Assembly (NCBI RefSeq): GCF_021018895.1
Contig: NC_079386.1
Span: 7,142,835-7,206,834, forward strand
Origin: Seriola aureovittata
Taxonomy: Eukaryota; Chordata; Actinopteri; Carangiformes; Carangidae
Direction of reading: 5' to 3'
Length of the DNA stretch: 64,000 nucleotides
Each line of letters starts with the position of its first letter. Position 1 is the stretch's first letter. The notes under the pieces are model-generated. The model ran no database searches, was not told the origin of the DNA, and was given only the letters and a program-made list of their open reading frames with translations. Shown here in pieces: positions 1-13,454 of the stretch. The translations under genes were made by a program, and so were the position numbers.

Positions 1-3000
1 TGTTTGACTACTACCAGTCTAATTACTCATGCCTCTAGCATTCAATCACATCAGTTTTATTCCATTCATTCATCCACGCCTTCATCTCTTCATCCACACC
101 CCCATCCTCCTACCCGTCAGTGTGCCAGTGCTTTATTAGTGTAGTTTTTCTTTTCAGACATTGTTATTCCTCTATTCCCTTATCCCCGCTCCCTCTTATC
201 ATCCACCTCTCAAGTGTCATCACTTGCCTTTTCATTCTTCATTACTCAGTCTCTCTCCATACTCCATGTGTTCCTCCCTATCTTAAACAGTCAGTCTTGT
301 AATTACTCCTCTTCATCACACTATCGTTCTATACCTCTCTGTCCATCATCTACCACTCTGTTCTTCAGCTGTTGACAGCAAGCTGACGTCTCATCCTTTT
401 ATCCCCCTGCCCCCTTTCTTTAACAGCCCAGCTTTTCACTTCTCTTCCTCCACCATTTGTCATCAATTCCTCCATCCATTCATCTATCAAGTGCCACCTT
501 TCTGACACCGGCCATGTCTCCCTTGTTTCAAGGTTTCAAATCTTCCTTGATTGAAAGCTGCTTAAATCAGAAAGGTGTGTGACATGCTACGTCTATCATT
601 CCTCATCATCTTTGGTGTCATTTCATCTGGTGGTGCTGTCCATCTTCATCTGCTTCATGTAATTATGCTTAATCCCTAAAACTAATGCTTTTGGGATTTG
701 CTTGGTCATTATACTTTGAAGACTTCCTCAGTATATCCCCTTCATCCTCTTCCTTTTTGGCTTTTATACCTTAACTGACTCTTCACCAAACCTCTTCCCC
801 ACACAACTACTGTTCAGTCATAGTTGCATGACCATGACTTGGCGTTGGCTCCCTACACACGTTGAATTGGTGTGCATGGATCTCTAATCATGGTAATACT
901 TTCTGAAACCAGAAATAAAAAAGAAAAGCATTATGTACTAAATAATTTTTTGGCTTTAGCTGTTGTGTTTAAAAAGAAAAAACATGATTGAAACATTCAT
1001 GAATAGGTCATTCTCTGTGCCCACCCCCCAATCCCGAGGGACCTAATCTTGGATGCCACGATATCATAATTTATTTATATATAATTTATTAAATATATTT
1101 ATACTTATCTTCATACTTGAAATACTAGGACTAACTAGCTTTACACTACATTACAAGAACCGCGTTCTTTATTTTCATAGCTTTAGCTTCAGTCTTTAAG
1201 AATGATATCTTGCATGTAGTCATCATGTGCATGAGACCCTTTTACAGGATTTATATTAAAGAGTTGACTAGAAACAGTTTTAAACCAACTCGTGAAACTA
1301 ACGCTGCCGTAATTAGCTCATTAGTTCCAGCTGATAAAATCTGCCGGTGAGAGTTGTCATTTCACTGGTTTCTGGCTGGAGATGAGAAACTTGCTTTGGT
1401 CTGTTTCTCTTTGAAGTCAAGGACCCACTGGTTAAAAATGACAGAAGTTTAATGGTAAACCTGCCACTGTTAAGTTGTTATAAAGCTCACATGGCCCACA
1501 CTAGAATTGAAAGGGGCTTAGAAAATGGTCAGTTAAGTTTTATTTATTTATTTTTTTCTACTCTTCTTCAGTAAATGGTCCATTCACTTGCCTGTCATTT
1601 TTCTCTATTCCTCCATTCACTTGCCAGTCTGCTCATGTTGGCACGGCTCCTATTTTGAACAGTGAGCATCCCATCTGTTCATCTCCCCTTACTGTAGCCT
1701 CAAAATGACAGACACCCTTGGTAACAACGAGCCACATGGAGCATTAACAAGATAATTGAGAAAATGTTCTTTTATTCCGCCTTTATTTTACTGTTTGAAT
1801 CAGATGACACTTACCTGCTCAGTATTCTTATGACTATCACTAGCAGGAGAGCAAAGCCAATTATAGAATTATGATTTGGTTAATGGATATCAAAAAGGCC
1901 TCTTTGTCACACTTAAAAAAGATTCAGACATCATCTCTTCAGAATTAGCAACTGCCCCTGTTCACAGCAAGAGTCAAAACCGCTGTAAATGATCAATAGA
2001 GCTAGTAATGAGCTCTGTCTTGGTTTTTCAAAAAGCTTATTTTTCATAAAAATAGTTTCATGTGTGGTGCATTTTTTTTCGCCAAATCTCCTTTGTTTCC
2101 AGGGTAATGTCCCTCTTAGGTAGAATTACACTTTTCCCCCAAGTTGTGCTCCATAATTGGCAAGTTTAATACATGGAAACGACCCATGGTACAACATATT
2201 CACCATATCTCTAAATAGCTAATTACTGGTGTCATCACTTGGGGTCATGTAAGACTAATTGTAGCCAATGGTATAACAGTAGAAAGCTACATAATGACAG
2301 CCATCTGTCATTTGTAATTATTTCTTCCTCATCTATCTTTCTATTTTTATCTTCCTGTGGTAAATCACCATTCATTTATATTTCTATCCTGACTGTGCCT
2401 CTTTCTAACCTTTTTATCATCTTGTCACTCATCATTCTAGACTCCTTAAAGTCTCCTAGTTTATCCCACCTATCATTTATTATTCAATCAATCAGTCCTT
2501 CAGTCTTTTATTTGATGCAGTTTCTTGCTGCTGAAACCTTTTTCTTTTCTATTATATCATATTTATCTCTCCATTTCTCTAGATCTGTCTCTTCATTATC
2601 CCTCCCTCTCTCTGCTGCCATGCTTTCTTTTCTAATCTATACTACCTTTGGTACTAATTCTTCTGTTCATCTGTCTCTTTCTCATTGCCGCTAGATGAAG
2701 TCAATCACTCCTTCTCACCCCTCCTCGTCTTACTGCAATCCTTTCATCTGACCTCTCTTAGTCCTCAGTACCGTCACGATGTCATGTTTCACCCCTTCTT
2801 TCCTCCTTTTCTCCTCCCTTCACCCCCCTCCCCTCCTGCACATTCTCTCTCCTCTCGTCTCCATTTCTTTCTCATCACCCTCTTATCCTCCCATACATCC
2901 ACTCAGTCAGTCTGATCTCCTGTGTCAGTGTGCCAAATCCGTGTGTGTTTGTGTGTGCGTGCACGCAGACACAGCTTACATAAAAAGCCTCAAACGAAGG

Positions 3001-3082
3001 GAGGTTAGGTCTGTTCTGGGCTGCTGATGCTGCCACCGCCACACAAACACTCGCAGTCCTCCTTCCATACATTCTTACCATG

Positions 3083-3084
<2 letters not shown>

Positions 3085-3124
<40 letters not shown>
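3085..3124. repeat. (AC)20 microsatellite
   Basis: Uninterrupted AC dinucleotide run of 40 bp. Confidence 0.97.
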
Positions 3125-3126
<2 letters not shown>

Positions 3127-5104
3127 CACGCCAGGTGAGATTACATGAAGGTGAGGTGATGAAAGCCAAGCATGAGATGCACCTAGTGAGTAATCTGATA
3201 CAGGACAGCTGGCTGACACTCACATGCACAGAAACACACACAGAAAGCGAGCGAGCAGTATGGTGGGAGTATGTAGAGCAATAAATAGTGGAGTTAGAGC
3301 TGCAGAATAGAAGGATAAGAAAAGATAAACCTACAATCATTGGTGTCTTGTGGGAGATTTGAGCCTGTGTGTGTTCCTGTCTGTGTGTACTCTGACATTT
3401 TCCTCTCATGTTATTGTTGTTATGAATGCACATCTGTTCATTATTTATAGGCCTAAATGTGTGTGTGTGTGTGTGTCTGTGTGGGAGAACACAGAGTTCC
3501 CAGTCCACTGAGTGCTGGTGTTCACCGCATTGATGTGCTCAATGATTCAGCACAAGAGAGCTACCCATGCGAACATGGATTCACCTTTACTGGGCCAATA
3601 TATGCCAATGGTGTGTGTGTGCATGTGTGTTTTGAAGCTGCATGAACGTTACCTTTTCCGTCTGTGCGGCTCTATAATCCGAATCAGCTCCACATGTTAT
3701 CCAGGTTGTGTGTGCCTGTGTATGTGTGTGTGTGTGTTTAGCACAGATCTCGCCCCAGGTGTTTCTCCTTGTGTTGGGCCAGCAGGGGGGGAGGTTTGTG
3801 TGTTTGTGCTGAAACCTGTCCTACTCCCCTCCACACACACGCCCACACACACGCCCCCACACACATCAAAAGGAGGCGGATGTAGGTCAGTGTCAAAAAA
3901 CCAGAGTTGCAGAAATTCCAATCCCACAATATCCTCTTAGGCTTCTATAGATGAAGAAAACCTGGAAAATCCGGAGTTACTCACTCAATCCTGGTATGGT
4001 ATTCCAAAATAGAGACCTCAGTTTGAAAAAAAAAATCCAAGAATCCACTTTGCTTTAAATCCTATTTATGGTATTTTGGTATGATTTCCTCATGGCTGTA
4101 TTCAACGTTTTTCTATATGTCCTGCAGTTCAATCAAGGGACAATAAGAATCCTGGAGTTGGCAGCGACCTCCACACCTTGTCCTCCCCCCCCCTTTTCTT
4201 GCTCCTTCTCTCCCTTTTTTTCCCCCTCGCTCATACACCCCTGTCTCTTCTCTTATTTATTCATCCGGCTTTCTCTCTTATTCATTCTTTCACACATTCA
4301 GTTTTTTCCACTCCTCTCCACCCTTTCTCTCATCCCTCACTTCCCAGATTGGGGTGATTTCCAGGCTGTGTTACAGGGCCTCTCTACACTCTACAGAGTG
4401 TGACCCGTGGTTGTTCTCCCACATTGAGTCAGTCTTTCATTGATGACCTTGGAGGGAGGTGCAGAAAAGGAGGTTCGGGAGTAATCTGCAGAGATGTAGG
4501 GATGGAGGCTAGAAACCTGCAAAAGAGGAACAGGGAGAGTGTGAAGAGAATGAAGTGTGTGCACTGTAAATGTCTTCCATTAATGTCGTCTTTACTCTGT
4601 GTTCACTCGCGTAAATCACACAAACATTCGACCGAGTCCATTATCACTTTTTTGTTCCATCCCCTCCTCCTGTTTCTCCTCCACTCATCTGACCTCCTCT
4701 TCTCTTTAGATATCAACACTCCACCCATCTTTCCACAACTTCAGAAGTCAATCATTCAATCCTCCCTTATGGCCTCTGTAAATCCTCTCTCCCCACCTTG
4801 CCCCACCCCCCATTTTCATTCTCCTCTGTCTCCCCCCTCCCTCCCTTTCTCTCACCTGTCTGTCAAAGAGAATCAATAGTTCCGAGACCCTCTTAAGGCC
4901 TCTCAGCAGGCTGCACTAGCTTGAACTTGCACGCAGAAACACTTGCAGGAGGAGGACACGAGCACATGCACACACACGGCCATGCAGCACGTTCACACAT
5001 GCTTGCACACACATCACCACGCACACATCCACTAAATAGTCATGCAGTGATACTCTCCTGCAAGCACACACAGCCTTTGCATCTCTCCTATTCTATCTTT
5101 CAGT

Positions 5105-5108
<4 letters not shown>

Positions 5109-5140
<32 letters not shown>
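5109..5140. repeat. (CA)16 microsatellite
   Basis: Uninterrupted CA run of 32 bp. Confidence 0.97.
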
Positions 5141-5141
<1 letters not shown>

Positions 5142-6209
5142 CCTAATGAAACAGTTGGGCTATTGATCAGTGCCATGAATGTCAGACAGTTCAAAAGTCC
5201 CCCCCACCCCCCACACTCTGGCCTGTCGATCAAACTCCAAAAGCTGACACCTTTAAGAAGACAATCTCATTATCTTGCTCTAAAGCTGTGCACTCATTCT
5301 GTCTTTGTGTGTGTGTGTGTGTTTTTGTGAGAGTGTTCCTTAGAGTGTGTATCTGTACATTTGTGCAGCAGCATCTCTGCCAGGTTTTTTTTCCCTCCTG
5401 AATTCAATTGAATATCCTTGATTCATTTTTTCCTTTTCACTCCTGTTTTTATGTGCTTCTCCTCCTGTGGTGTTCACTTTGCTACTTCAAAAGCACATAA
5501 AGCTATTTGGTGTCCTTTTATCCATTTTTCAAGTTTTCTTCAGGTTCTTTCATCTTTATCTAACATGTCTTTTCCCCTTTTTTGCCCTCCGCTAGATGAA
5601 AAGGTGGAATTACTAACCTTGTTTTCCGGATCATTCCACCGCGACTCTTGGAGCCGTCACATCTCTCTGTCTCCGCGACTCGCTCTCTATCTCAGCTCCG
5701 TGGAAAAACACCCATCTCTCTCTTTCTCCCTCTCTCTCTCTATCTCTATCACTCTCTGTCTATCCCCCCCACCCCCCACCCCTCCCGTTGGTCGTCCCCT
5801 CACTCGGTCTCGACAGCTGCAGCGCTCTGTCTGCCTCCTCTGTCGCTCTTCCGTCAGGCTGTAGGCTGATTGAATTTTAAGTCATGTTAATCCCACAGAA
5901 CAGGTACTGAATGAAGGAGGGGACACAGCAAAAAAGAAAGGGGAGAGAGAGAAAATGACAGAATGCAGGGAGTAAGCTGGCTTGTATTTTAGAAATCTCT
6001 TCTCTCCTTCAGGGAGGTTTTCTCCATTTCTTTTTTCCCTTTACTTGTCCTGCCTCCAGTCACTTCCCCTCTTCATCTGTCCATTTATCTGCATCTTTAT
6101 CTTCTTGTTTTTTCTTAATTTTTATTGGCTTTCTTTGTCCTTATCTGGTGGAGAAGAGTGTGTGATTCCCGGCGAGAAGCAGAAGCGATGACTGCGATCT
6201 CTCTCTGGC

Positions 6210-6470
6210 AGCGTCAAGCATCGGACTGAGAGAGAGAGAGAGAAAGAGAGAGAGAGTGTGTGCATGAGAGAGGGAAAGAGGCATGAAGATGAGGAGCATG
6301 AGAGGTGGAGGGTGGGGGGGTGAGGTGTTGAGGAGATTGAACAGGGAAAAGGAAGGAGGAGATGAAAGATGGAACGATGTAGGAGGAGAAGTAGAGGTGA
6401 TTAGGAGAAATGAGGATCTGGAGGGGAGAATGAAAGAGGAGGAGAGGAATATTATTGAGGTATTTTTACT
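6210..6470. repeat. purine-rich (GA) tract
   Basis: GA repeats at about 6227-6256 continue into G/A-rich sequence. Directly upstream (5540-6120) the same strand is C/T-rich. Confidence 0.8.
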
Positions 6471-7615
6471 CCACTACATTTATTTGACACCTGGAGTTAC
6501 TAGTTAAAAGATTTTACGTACAAAACATATAATACATTTATAAAGTATCGACACACTGTTATAAATGTGCAATCCAATAGTATATAAAGCAGTTCAAGAA
6601 GCTGCAGGTGCAGTTTGACTAGCTGCAAAATTAAAATGCAGCTTATACAGTATTTCAAAGGATAAGGCTAGCAATATTATATGTTTCTTATAGCCAACAA
6701 ATCCCAGAAAAAGACCAGACCAACAATGACCTCCTTCTACTACCAAATACTGCTCCTGTAGCCAAAGCCTGATACAGTTTATTCTACCGTGTCTCTCTTA
6801 TTGTCCAGACACTATTAAAAACACATCAGTGAGCTGTAGCGCTGTACTGCATGACTTGTTTACTTCATTACAATGAACATGGACAGTTACATTAATTTGA
6901 AATCAGTTCCACATACAGTGTCCTGGTGCTGTAAATACTCACTAGTGCACCAAATGTGGATTAATCTTTAGCTGAAAGTGGTCCCAAACAAATGCATTGT
7001 TATATTTACTAGAAACTGCAGTGCTCAGTGAGCCCTTTTCAAATATAAAGCAAACATCTTAGACCAGTTTTTTTTTTTTTTTTTTTTTTAAAGATTTCAA
7101 TCCTCACAAGGAGCAAATGGGCTCTGGGGCTGAGTGCCATGGACGTTTTTCACGGTATTTGTTGACAGATGGAAATATATTTAGAACGCATGTTTCAGTA
7201 TGCTTTAAGCAAACTATTTTGTACCAAGTGTCACTGCTGTCATTACTCTAAAGGCAAAGTGTTAACAGCTGAGAGGGGAACGACACAGTGAATTGTACAG
7301 AATGAGATAAGAGAACACACAGTGCAGACGGTCCCTCCGCACATGCATTCATGGAATAAAGAGATGTACATGCAAGAAGCAACAGACGTGTGAATCAAAA
7401 AACAGATCTCGTTTGAAATCATTCTTACTTCTGTACCTTCTCACCTTTACACACCTGGCCAATAGCTTTCTGTTGTTAACGTCAGCCTTATGCAGTAATG
7501 ACACTCTGGAAAGGGACATTCTGCGTGATGTATAATTTTACTTTTAATAATTCAAAGTACATTTTGTTTTTGTAATACCTTTTTACTTGAGATACAGATT
7601 TCTACTTGCAAGAGT
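6453..7615. mobile_element. composite remnant of a teleost MITE (two recognisable halves)
   Basis: The left half (6453-6660) reads TTTTTACTCCACTACATTTA, then GTTACTAGTTAAAAGATTTT and ATGCAGCTTATACAG. The right half (7516-7615) reads GGACATTCTGCGTGATG, TTCAAAGTACATTTTG and TTACTTGAGATACAG. Both resemble opposite ends of one family that is very frequent in fish genomes (sequence from memory). The 850 bp between them may be an inserted repeat or part of a long form. Superfamily is not assigned. Confidence 0.45.
7068..7089. repeat. poly(T) run
   Basis: 22 consecutive T, located inside the composite element 6453-7615. Confidence 0.95.
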
Positions 7616-9503
7616 AAAATGAGAGGGAGGAAGAGGAGGAAGAAGAGGAGATAAAAGTCAGCTGGTATGACAAGGGGAAGTGAAGCTCTTAGTGCCTCAA
7701 GCAACTCTGGGTGAGACTGAGATGAGAGGGGGAGCAAAGGAGGATGATTAAGAGAGAGTGAGCACAAGTGGTGATGTGTGAGGAAAGAGAGGTAGAGAAG
7801 AGAGAGGAAGCCAAAGATCTCTGGGGGCGTAAGGAAGATAAGTGAGTAAGAGAGGGGTTAGCGAGGGATAGAAGTGAGGAGTGGATGGAGTGATAGCATG
7901 GCGATAGGAACAAGTGTAGCTGATACGACTTCAAACGGTGGTCGGGCGCTTGATTTCCACGCTGTGAGATAGCTGCTGGAAATAGCCGTTTAATGGAAAC
8001 CGTCTGGGTGCCAGTTTGTGTGTCGGTGTGTGTCCCACTACTAAAGCACAACCTATAACACCAGAGGTATTGGATGTTTGGAATTAAGTCATTTCTGACA
8101 TTCGCATATCTACAGATCCATTTTGTCAACACAATCACACACTGCAGATGGAATATCTGAAAGATGGGAATGAGAGTCGGTACAGAGGTAAAAGAAAAAA
8201 AAAGAGTAGGTACAGAGATTTGGTTGTTATGGATGAACTGGTATTTTATGTATCTAAATTTCCACCCAGGAGTCAATTTCTGTCCTTCATTCACTCCTCC
8301 ATCTTGTAAATATTTCTCAATCTGTGCCACCCCACCTGTTTATTTCCTCCTTGCAAGCATTTACCTCTCATCCTACTTCCCTGCATCTCCATTTTTCTAT
8401 CTTGAATTTATTTTTATCCCTTGCGTTTTCCCTCTTTAGTGTCACTCCATTATTCTCCTGCTGTGGGCCAGTGTATTTTTAACCTAGTAAGCCAGACCTC
8501 CCTCAAAGCAAGGTCCAGCAAGGAGAAGTTTGATATATCATTTCACCCAATCGTATCCTGTTTACAGCGCTCTGCTTTTATGGCCCGTTGATTCACAATT
8601 AATCAAACCTCTAGTGGTTTGGCACCCAGTCCTCTTGTCAGCCAGAGTGACCTTGCCGACTGAAATAAACTAACATGACCTACTGCTGGGTGATGGATGA
8701 AGTGAGTTCACCAGTCAGGAGAAAATCTCATTACTGACCAAGTTGTTGGTTTACATATAAGGCATTTATCCACCACTTAAATTCAGGGCAGCCCACAATC
8801 AGTGCATTCGGTTTTTCATCGGAGAAAATAAAAGCAACCAGAAATCTGTAGGACAAAAGTCATAGATTTTGTGCTCATAGAGTATTCTTGTAACCACAGA
8901 TCAATCAAGTGCAAGTAAAATGCACAGTGACAAGTCTTTTTCTCCCTAAGACCGAACTAAGAAGAGAGATTGGCAGGATCTTTTTTAGTTCATTCTGAGT
9001 AACGCTGCACTTAATCAGAAAGAGGCCAGACCTGTTCTGGTTCGGTCAGGCCAAATTAGCCTTCAAAGTGAAACCAGTTGCAGGGGAGTTGGCCTACTGA
9101 CCCAGGCCGGAGCAAATCCATCGTTTTTATTTATTTATTTATTTTCTATTGCAAATTGGTTCACTGGTCAACTCACTGGTGGTTTCAGCAAACTGGAAAC
9201 ATCTCATGTCAAGTGTTTATGTGTCTCACTTGGGTGCTTGCTAACACTTAACACTGAGAATTTTATCACTTGTGTCACAGATATTCACATATTTGTTTGA
9301 TATGCTAAGGCTTTAGTATGACTTTAAGCATTTGGACTTTCACCCATTTTTGATCTTTACTGTAGCACACTGGAATTTAAATGAAATAAAGATAATTGGA
9401 TTTGAATGCTGACTTTGAAGGGAGATATGTGCAGCAAAGCTGTGCAGCATTATACTGTTGATGTAAACATTCTCCAACACCCTTAAAGCTTAGATTCAAC
9501 TAT

Positions 9504-9880
9504 TTAAAGGTAACCTGTGGAGTTCTTCACCTCTAGCAGTTTTTACATGACCAGAAACCCATTTAGTCTCATGAAAGATCACGCAATACACAGTTCTGCC
9601 AATGGTTTCACACTATTCCACAGATCCACAGGTGGCGGTAATGCACTAAGAAATGCTGCATGTACATGTGCCAGCAAAGGCAAGGAAGAAGACTGCTACC
9701 ATGTGTATATGGATGTAAAAAATTCAGGATTTAAAGTAAACTACCAAAAAATCAACTTGGCAAATATTTATGAGGCAGAAAATGTACTTAACATATTTGT
9801 CAGACACGCACAGTGAGAAACACTGAATGTAAACAGCTTCTTTTTTTTTTTTTGTAGAAAACTCCACAGGGCACCTTTAA
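9504..9880. mobile_element. TTAA-bounded MITE-like element
   Basis: The 377-bp segment is bounded by TTAA (9504-9507 and 9877-9880) and has terminal inverted repeats of about 21 bp: the left end reads TTAAAGGTAACCTGTGGAGTT, and the reverse complement of the right end differs from it at only two bases. TTAA is the typical target site of piggyBac-type transposons, so a non-autonomous piggyBac-like element is a reasonable guess; superfamily is not proven. Inside is a GGTGGCGGTAATGCAC stretch familiar from fish repeats. The 99-codon reading frame within it resembles no transposase and is probably chance. Confidence 0.75.
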
Positions 9881-10138
9881 CCTCATAGCCATTGCTTCAT
9901 TTTAAATCCAATGTGCTGGAATATACAGCCATATTTTACATTTATATAGCATATGCAGAGGGAGCAGATTTCTAACAGCTGAGGCAGTTTTTCTGGGTGT
10001 TGCCTGCCATGGGTGTTTGCCACTAAGAGGCAGAAAACTGTCAGGTATGGCAGAAAAGTGTGTAGCCTAAATCAAAAGCTAGAACCTCGACAGCAGCTGA
10101 GGAACATGTCCTTGCCAGCAGCAAGAATGTATACTGGT

Positions 10139-10140
10139 GT

Positions 10141-10171
<31 letters not shown>
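10139..10171. repeat. (GA)n microsatellite
   Basis: A GA dinucleotide run with one GG interruption near its end. Confidence 0.95.
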
Positions 10172-10172
<1 letters not shown>

Positions 10173-10627
10173 ACCAAGTCAACACCTCTCCTAAACTTAA
10201 AGTTTATCCGTCTCTTGGCTGGTTCGTCATCAAGTCAGGACAAATTTTTTTGTGTGTATAAATGAGTCACAGTGAGTTTGTGAGACACAGTGGCTAAATA
10301 TAGGCAACACTGAAACACACAAAAACAAATGCACTCGGTGAGCGCCTGTGCACACAAACATGTCAAACATAATCACCAGTGTGTCAAATGCTTCCATTCA
10401 CACACACCCACACACACAAAAAACTTCACACATGAACACACACAGAACATACATTTCACCCAATCTATTTGCAACCAACTTGACACACACACAGAGAGAG
10501 CGCGACTGAACATACACACTTGCTTAAAGATTGGCACGACCGCATGATTGCACACACAAACACCATAGTAGCACACAAATCAGGACATGGATAACACACA
10601 CCTCTCACAAGGCTAAATGAAAAAAGT

Positions 10628-10658
10628 GCACGCACGCACGCACACACACACTCACACA
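10628..10658. repeat. compound GCAC / CA microsatellite
   Basis: A short CACG tetranucleotide run followed by CA repeats with one CT interruption. Confidence 0.9.
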
Positions 10659-11896
10659 CTTGCTCAGCTGTGATGTCAGGGGTAAATGGTGTGGAGGTTT
10701 AGATCGAAGGGCAGATCCCCCTCTATTTGTCTCAATCTAGGGATAATGAGAGACAAGGACAGAGACACATGCACCCACCCACACAACAGCCACACAACTC
10801 CGCCTTCATTTTTTGCATTTAGAGCTGTTTGCATGTCATTGTGCTTTTTATTTATTTCCCCTGTATTAGTAATAGCTTCTCCAACTGATTTCCCAGTTAT
10901 TGCTGGCAGACCACTTGCCCGGCCACAGGCAGCAGTCACTGAAGTATGAGAAAAACCTGCTGGTGTCATTTGTCTATATTGCTTCAAGTGTGAAACCTTG
11001 GCAAATACGCTCAGGCATAAAGACACAGGACTGAAATGACTTCAGGGATATATGTTGGTTAGGGAAAAAAAAATCTAACATGCAAGCCTAATGTTTCCAC
11101 GAGTGAAGTACTTTAATGCATTCTGTGCTGCTGGAATTTACAGAGAGAAAAAGAGTACATTGACAAATTTACAGTAAACTCATAATTGTCAGGTTATAGT
11201 TAATAATCAGTGAAGACCTAGGTCAATAACTCGCTTATGTCTTGCATACTGAATTGTTCCATTGATATCGCTGCTTCCACGATGAAAGAAAGATGTACCA
11301 CTCTGTAAATTGCACTTGAAGCAAGTTTGATTGTCGCTTCGAGAGTGCTCGTCAAGACAATGCACTGAAAGAGCGGACTCGAGTGTCATCAAGCAGTTCT
11401 ACAGCCATGTGTTGCAGCATGTTGGTAAAGTCCAATGGAATAGTTGCATTAAGGTGTTTACATGACTGAGATGCCCTTAAATAATGCAACTGAAATTGCA
11501 TAGCTTACTGTGATTGAGCTTCTTCTGACTATGAGAATAACTGCATTAACAGAATCAGAGTGTATTGTTCACATGGGCTGCACCACAGTCACATTAGAGC
11601 TGCAGCAACATTATAATTGGTTTATTTTGTGTGCACATAAACAGCTAATAGACCTTTCTCACAGTAGGACGTTGACTTGTTAAATGCAGGTGTAACTAAT
11701 GACATTAATAAAGAGCTTCATTCACTTTAGGTTTTGCCAGTGCCACAGCCCTAGCGTTGCTCATGCTGGCTCACTGGCATGGCTTACTGGCACAGCTAAA
11801 TGGAACGAAGCTGTGTTTCACCTGCTGTTAAGGCTTATAAAGGTCTGTAACTTTGCGAGTTTCTGCTGCCAGATATTATGTGATATGGTCATCACG

Positions 11897-12015
11897 CATG
11901 AGCTGTATACACTCATGTTAAGAATGGACACACACACACACACAAACAGAAAGAAAACATGAGTTGTATACACTCATGTTAAGAACACACACACACACAC
12001 ACACACACAGAAAGG
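11897..12015. repeat. two-copy tandem duplication (about 61 bp) containing a CA run
   Basis: CATGAGCTGTATACACTCAT starts at 11897 and CATGAGTTGTATACACTCAT at 11958; each is followed by GTTAAGAA, an AC run and ACAGAAAG. The copies differ by one base in the first 20 and by AC-run length. Confidence 0.9.
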
Positions 12016-13427
12016 GAGAGAGAGTAGGAGGAGCAGGAGCCCTGATGAAAGAGCATTAAAAAATCAGATGTGAAATCCTATAAATACTGACTAGAAAATC
12101 ACAGATCACAGGCAAACATGATAAGGCTATAAAAATATTCAAATAAATAATGCATGGTGTTATGTGCTGAGAAAATCCAGACAGTTATAGTACATTCTGT
12201 AAATAAGATGCAGCTGTTAGTCATGTCGTGCTCTGGGCTCCCCTAGTTCCTGAAAATAGAAATTATGGGTGTTTTAGCATTAAAGGCATCATGCTGAGCC
12301 ATAGATGGAGGGGAAAAATTAAATATCCTGTTGATTGAGTCAACATTTCTATTTTGGTTAGTTCTCCAAGCAGGAGTCCAGCTACCTTTGCTCAATATTT
12401 ATTTGTGCAGCTACATGGATGAATCATCTTTTCACTACTGACTGCGGTCATCAATACAGAGAGCCCATTAGATGAGATGCATTAGTTTGACAGAACAGTA
12501 TATTGAGACTAAGGCCATTATCATGATGGTAAATGGAAAGTGTTTGAATTATTTGCTCTACTAACATACAGAATGTGATAAGGGAGAGGTGCTGTGCATC
12601 ACTTTGATCTCTCATAATCAACATGTGACTTACTGAATCCTGTTTGGCATGCCATTCTTTTTTGAGTCACCTATAGTAACCTAAGGTAATTAGAGCATTA
12701 GATGTTTGCATTAAAAGAAACATCCACCATATATAACACAGTTAAAGGAAAGTTAGCTAAGGGAAAAGATATATCTATGCTTTTTAAACATGGCATGGGA
12801 TTTTTATTGAAAATAACACAGTCTACTTAAGTGCAGAATTTGGATATAATTTCTACAAAGTGCACAATAAAAATTGAGATGTTGTGTTAGGGAGACTGAG
12901 TGTGTGTTAACTGGATGAAGAAATCTACCCTATTCTTCTAGGAATTATGTTATTTACCTTTTTGTTGTAGCTACAATAGCTCTGTAACTGCTTACCAAGA
13001 GTATAGCAAACAAATTTTACCTGATTTATTGGTATACATTTGCTTTCTGCCGTAATGATATTCAACCACGTATTTGTGTTTCTTATATTATCATGTACAC
13101 CCCTATTTGCCCTGGTGTGGGAAAACATTTGTTACTAGGAGTACTGACACTTGGAGAACATTTTATAATGTTGTGTAACCTGACATGAAAATGTGTTTGA
13201 AGTGACATAGTATAATTTTCAAATGTGCAGTCAGGACTCACTAATAAGACTGACAAAGGGTTGTTCACTGTGTAACTAGAGCATTTCTATAGGACTTGGA
13301 TTTTAAGGGCACAACTTGAGAATTCATCTCCAGCACTAGAGATTTTCCCAGTTTCTCTCTACTCTGTAATGCTGCACCTTTTTTGTGTACTGCACGTTTA
13401 GGGTTTACATACTCTTGTCCGCTGTGC

Positions 13428-13454
13428 TTTTTTTTTTTTTTTTTTTTTTTTTTT
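13428..13454. repeat. poly(T) run
   Basis: 27 consecutive T. No adjacent retroposon body was recognised. Confidence 0.95.

Noticed and set aside
2239..2915. Ser/Leu-rich frames of 151 and 76 codons
   Set aside because: Low-complexity pyrimidine-rich intron; no conserved motif. The same reasoning applies to 4068-4879, 5418-5869, 38827-39288, 45648-46174 and 51234-51753.
9517..9816. A 99-codon frame inside the MITE
   Set aside because: It resembles no transposase or other protein, and it lies within a short non-autonomous element.
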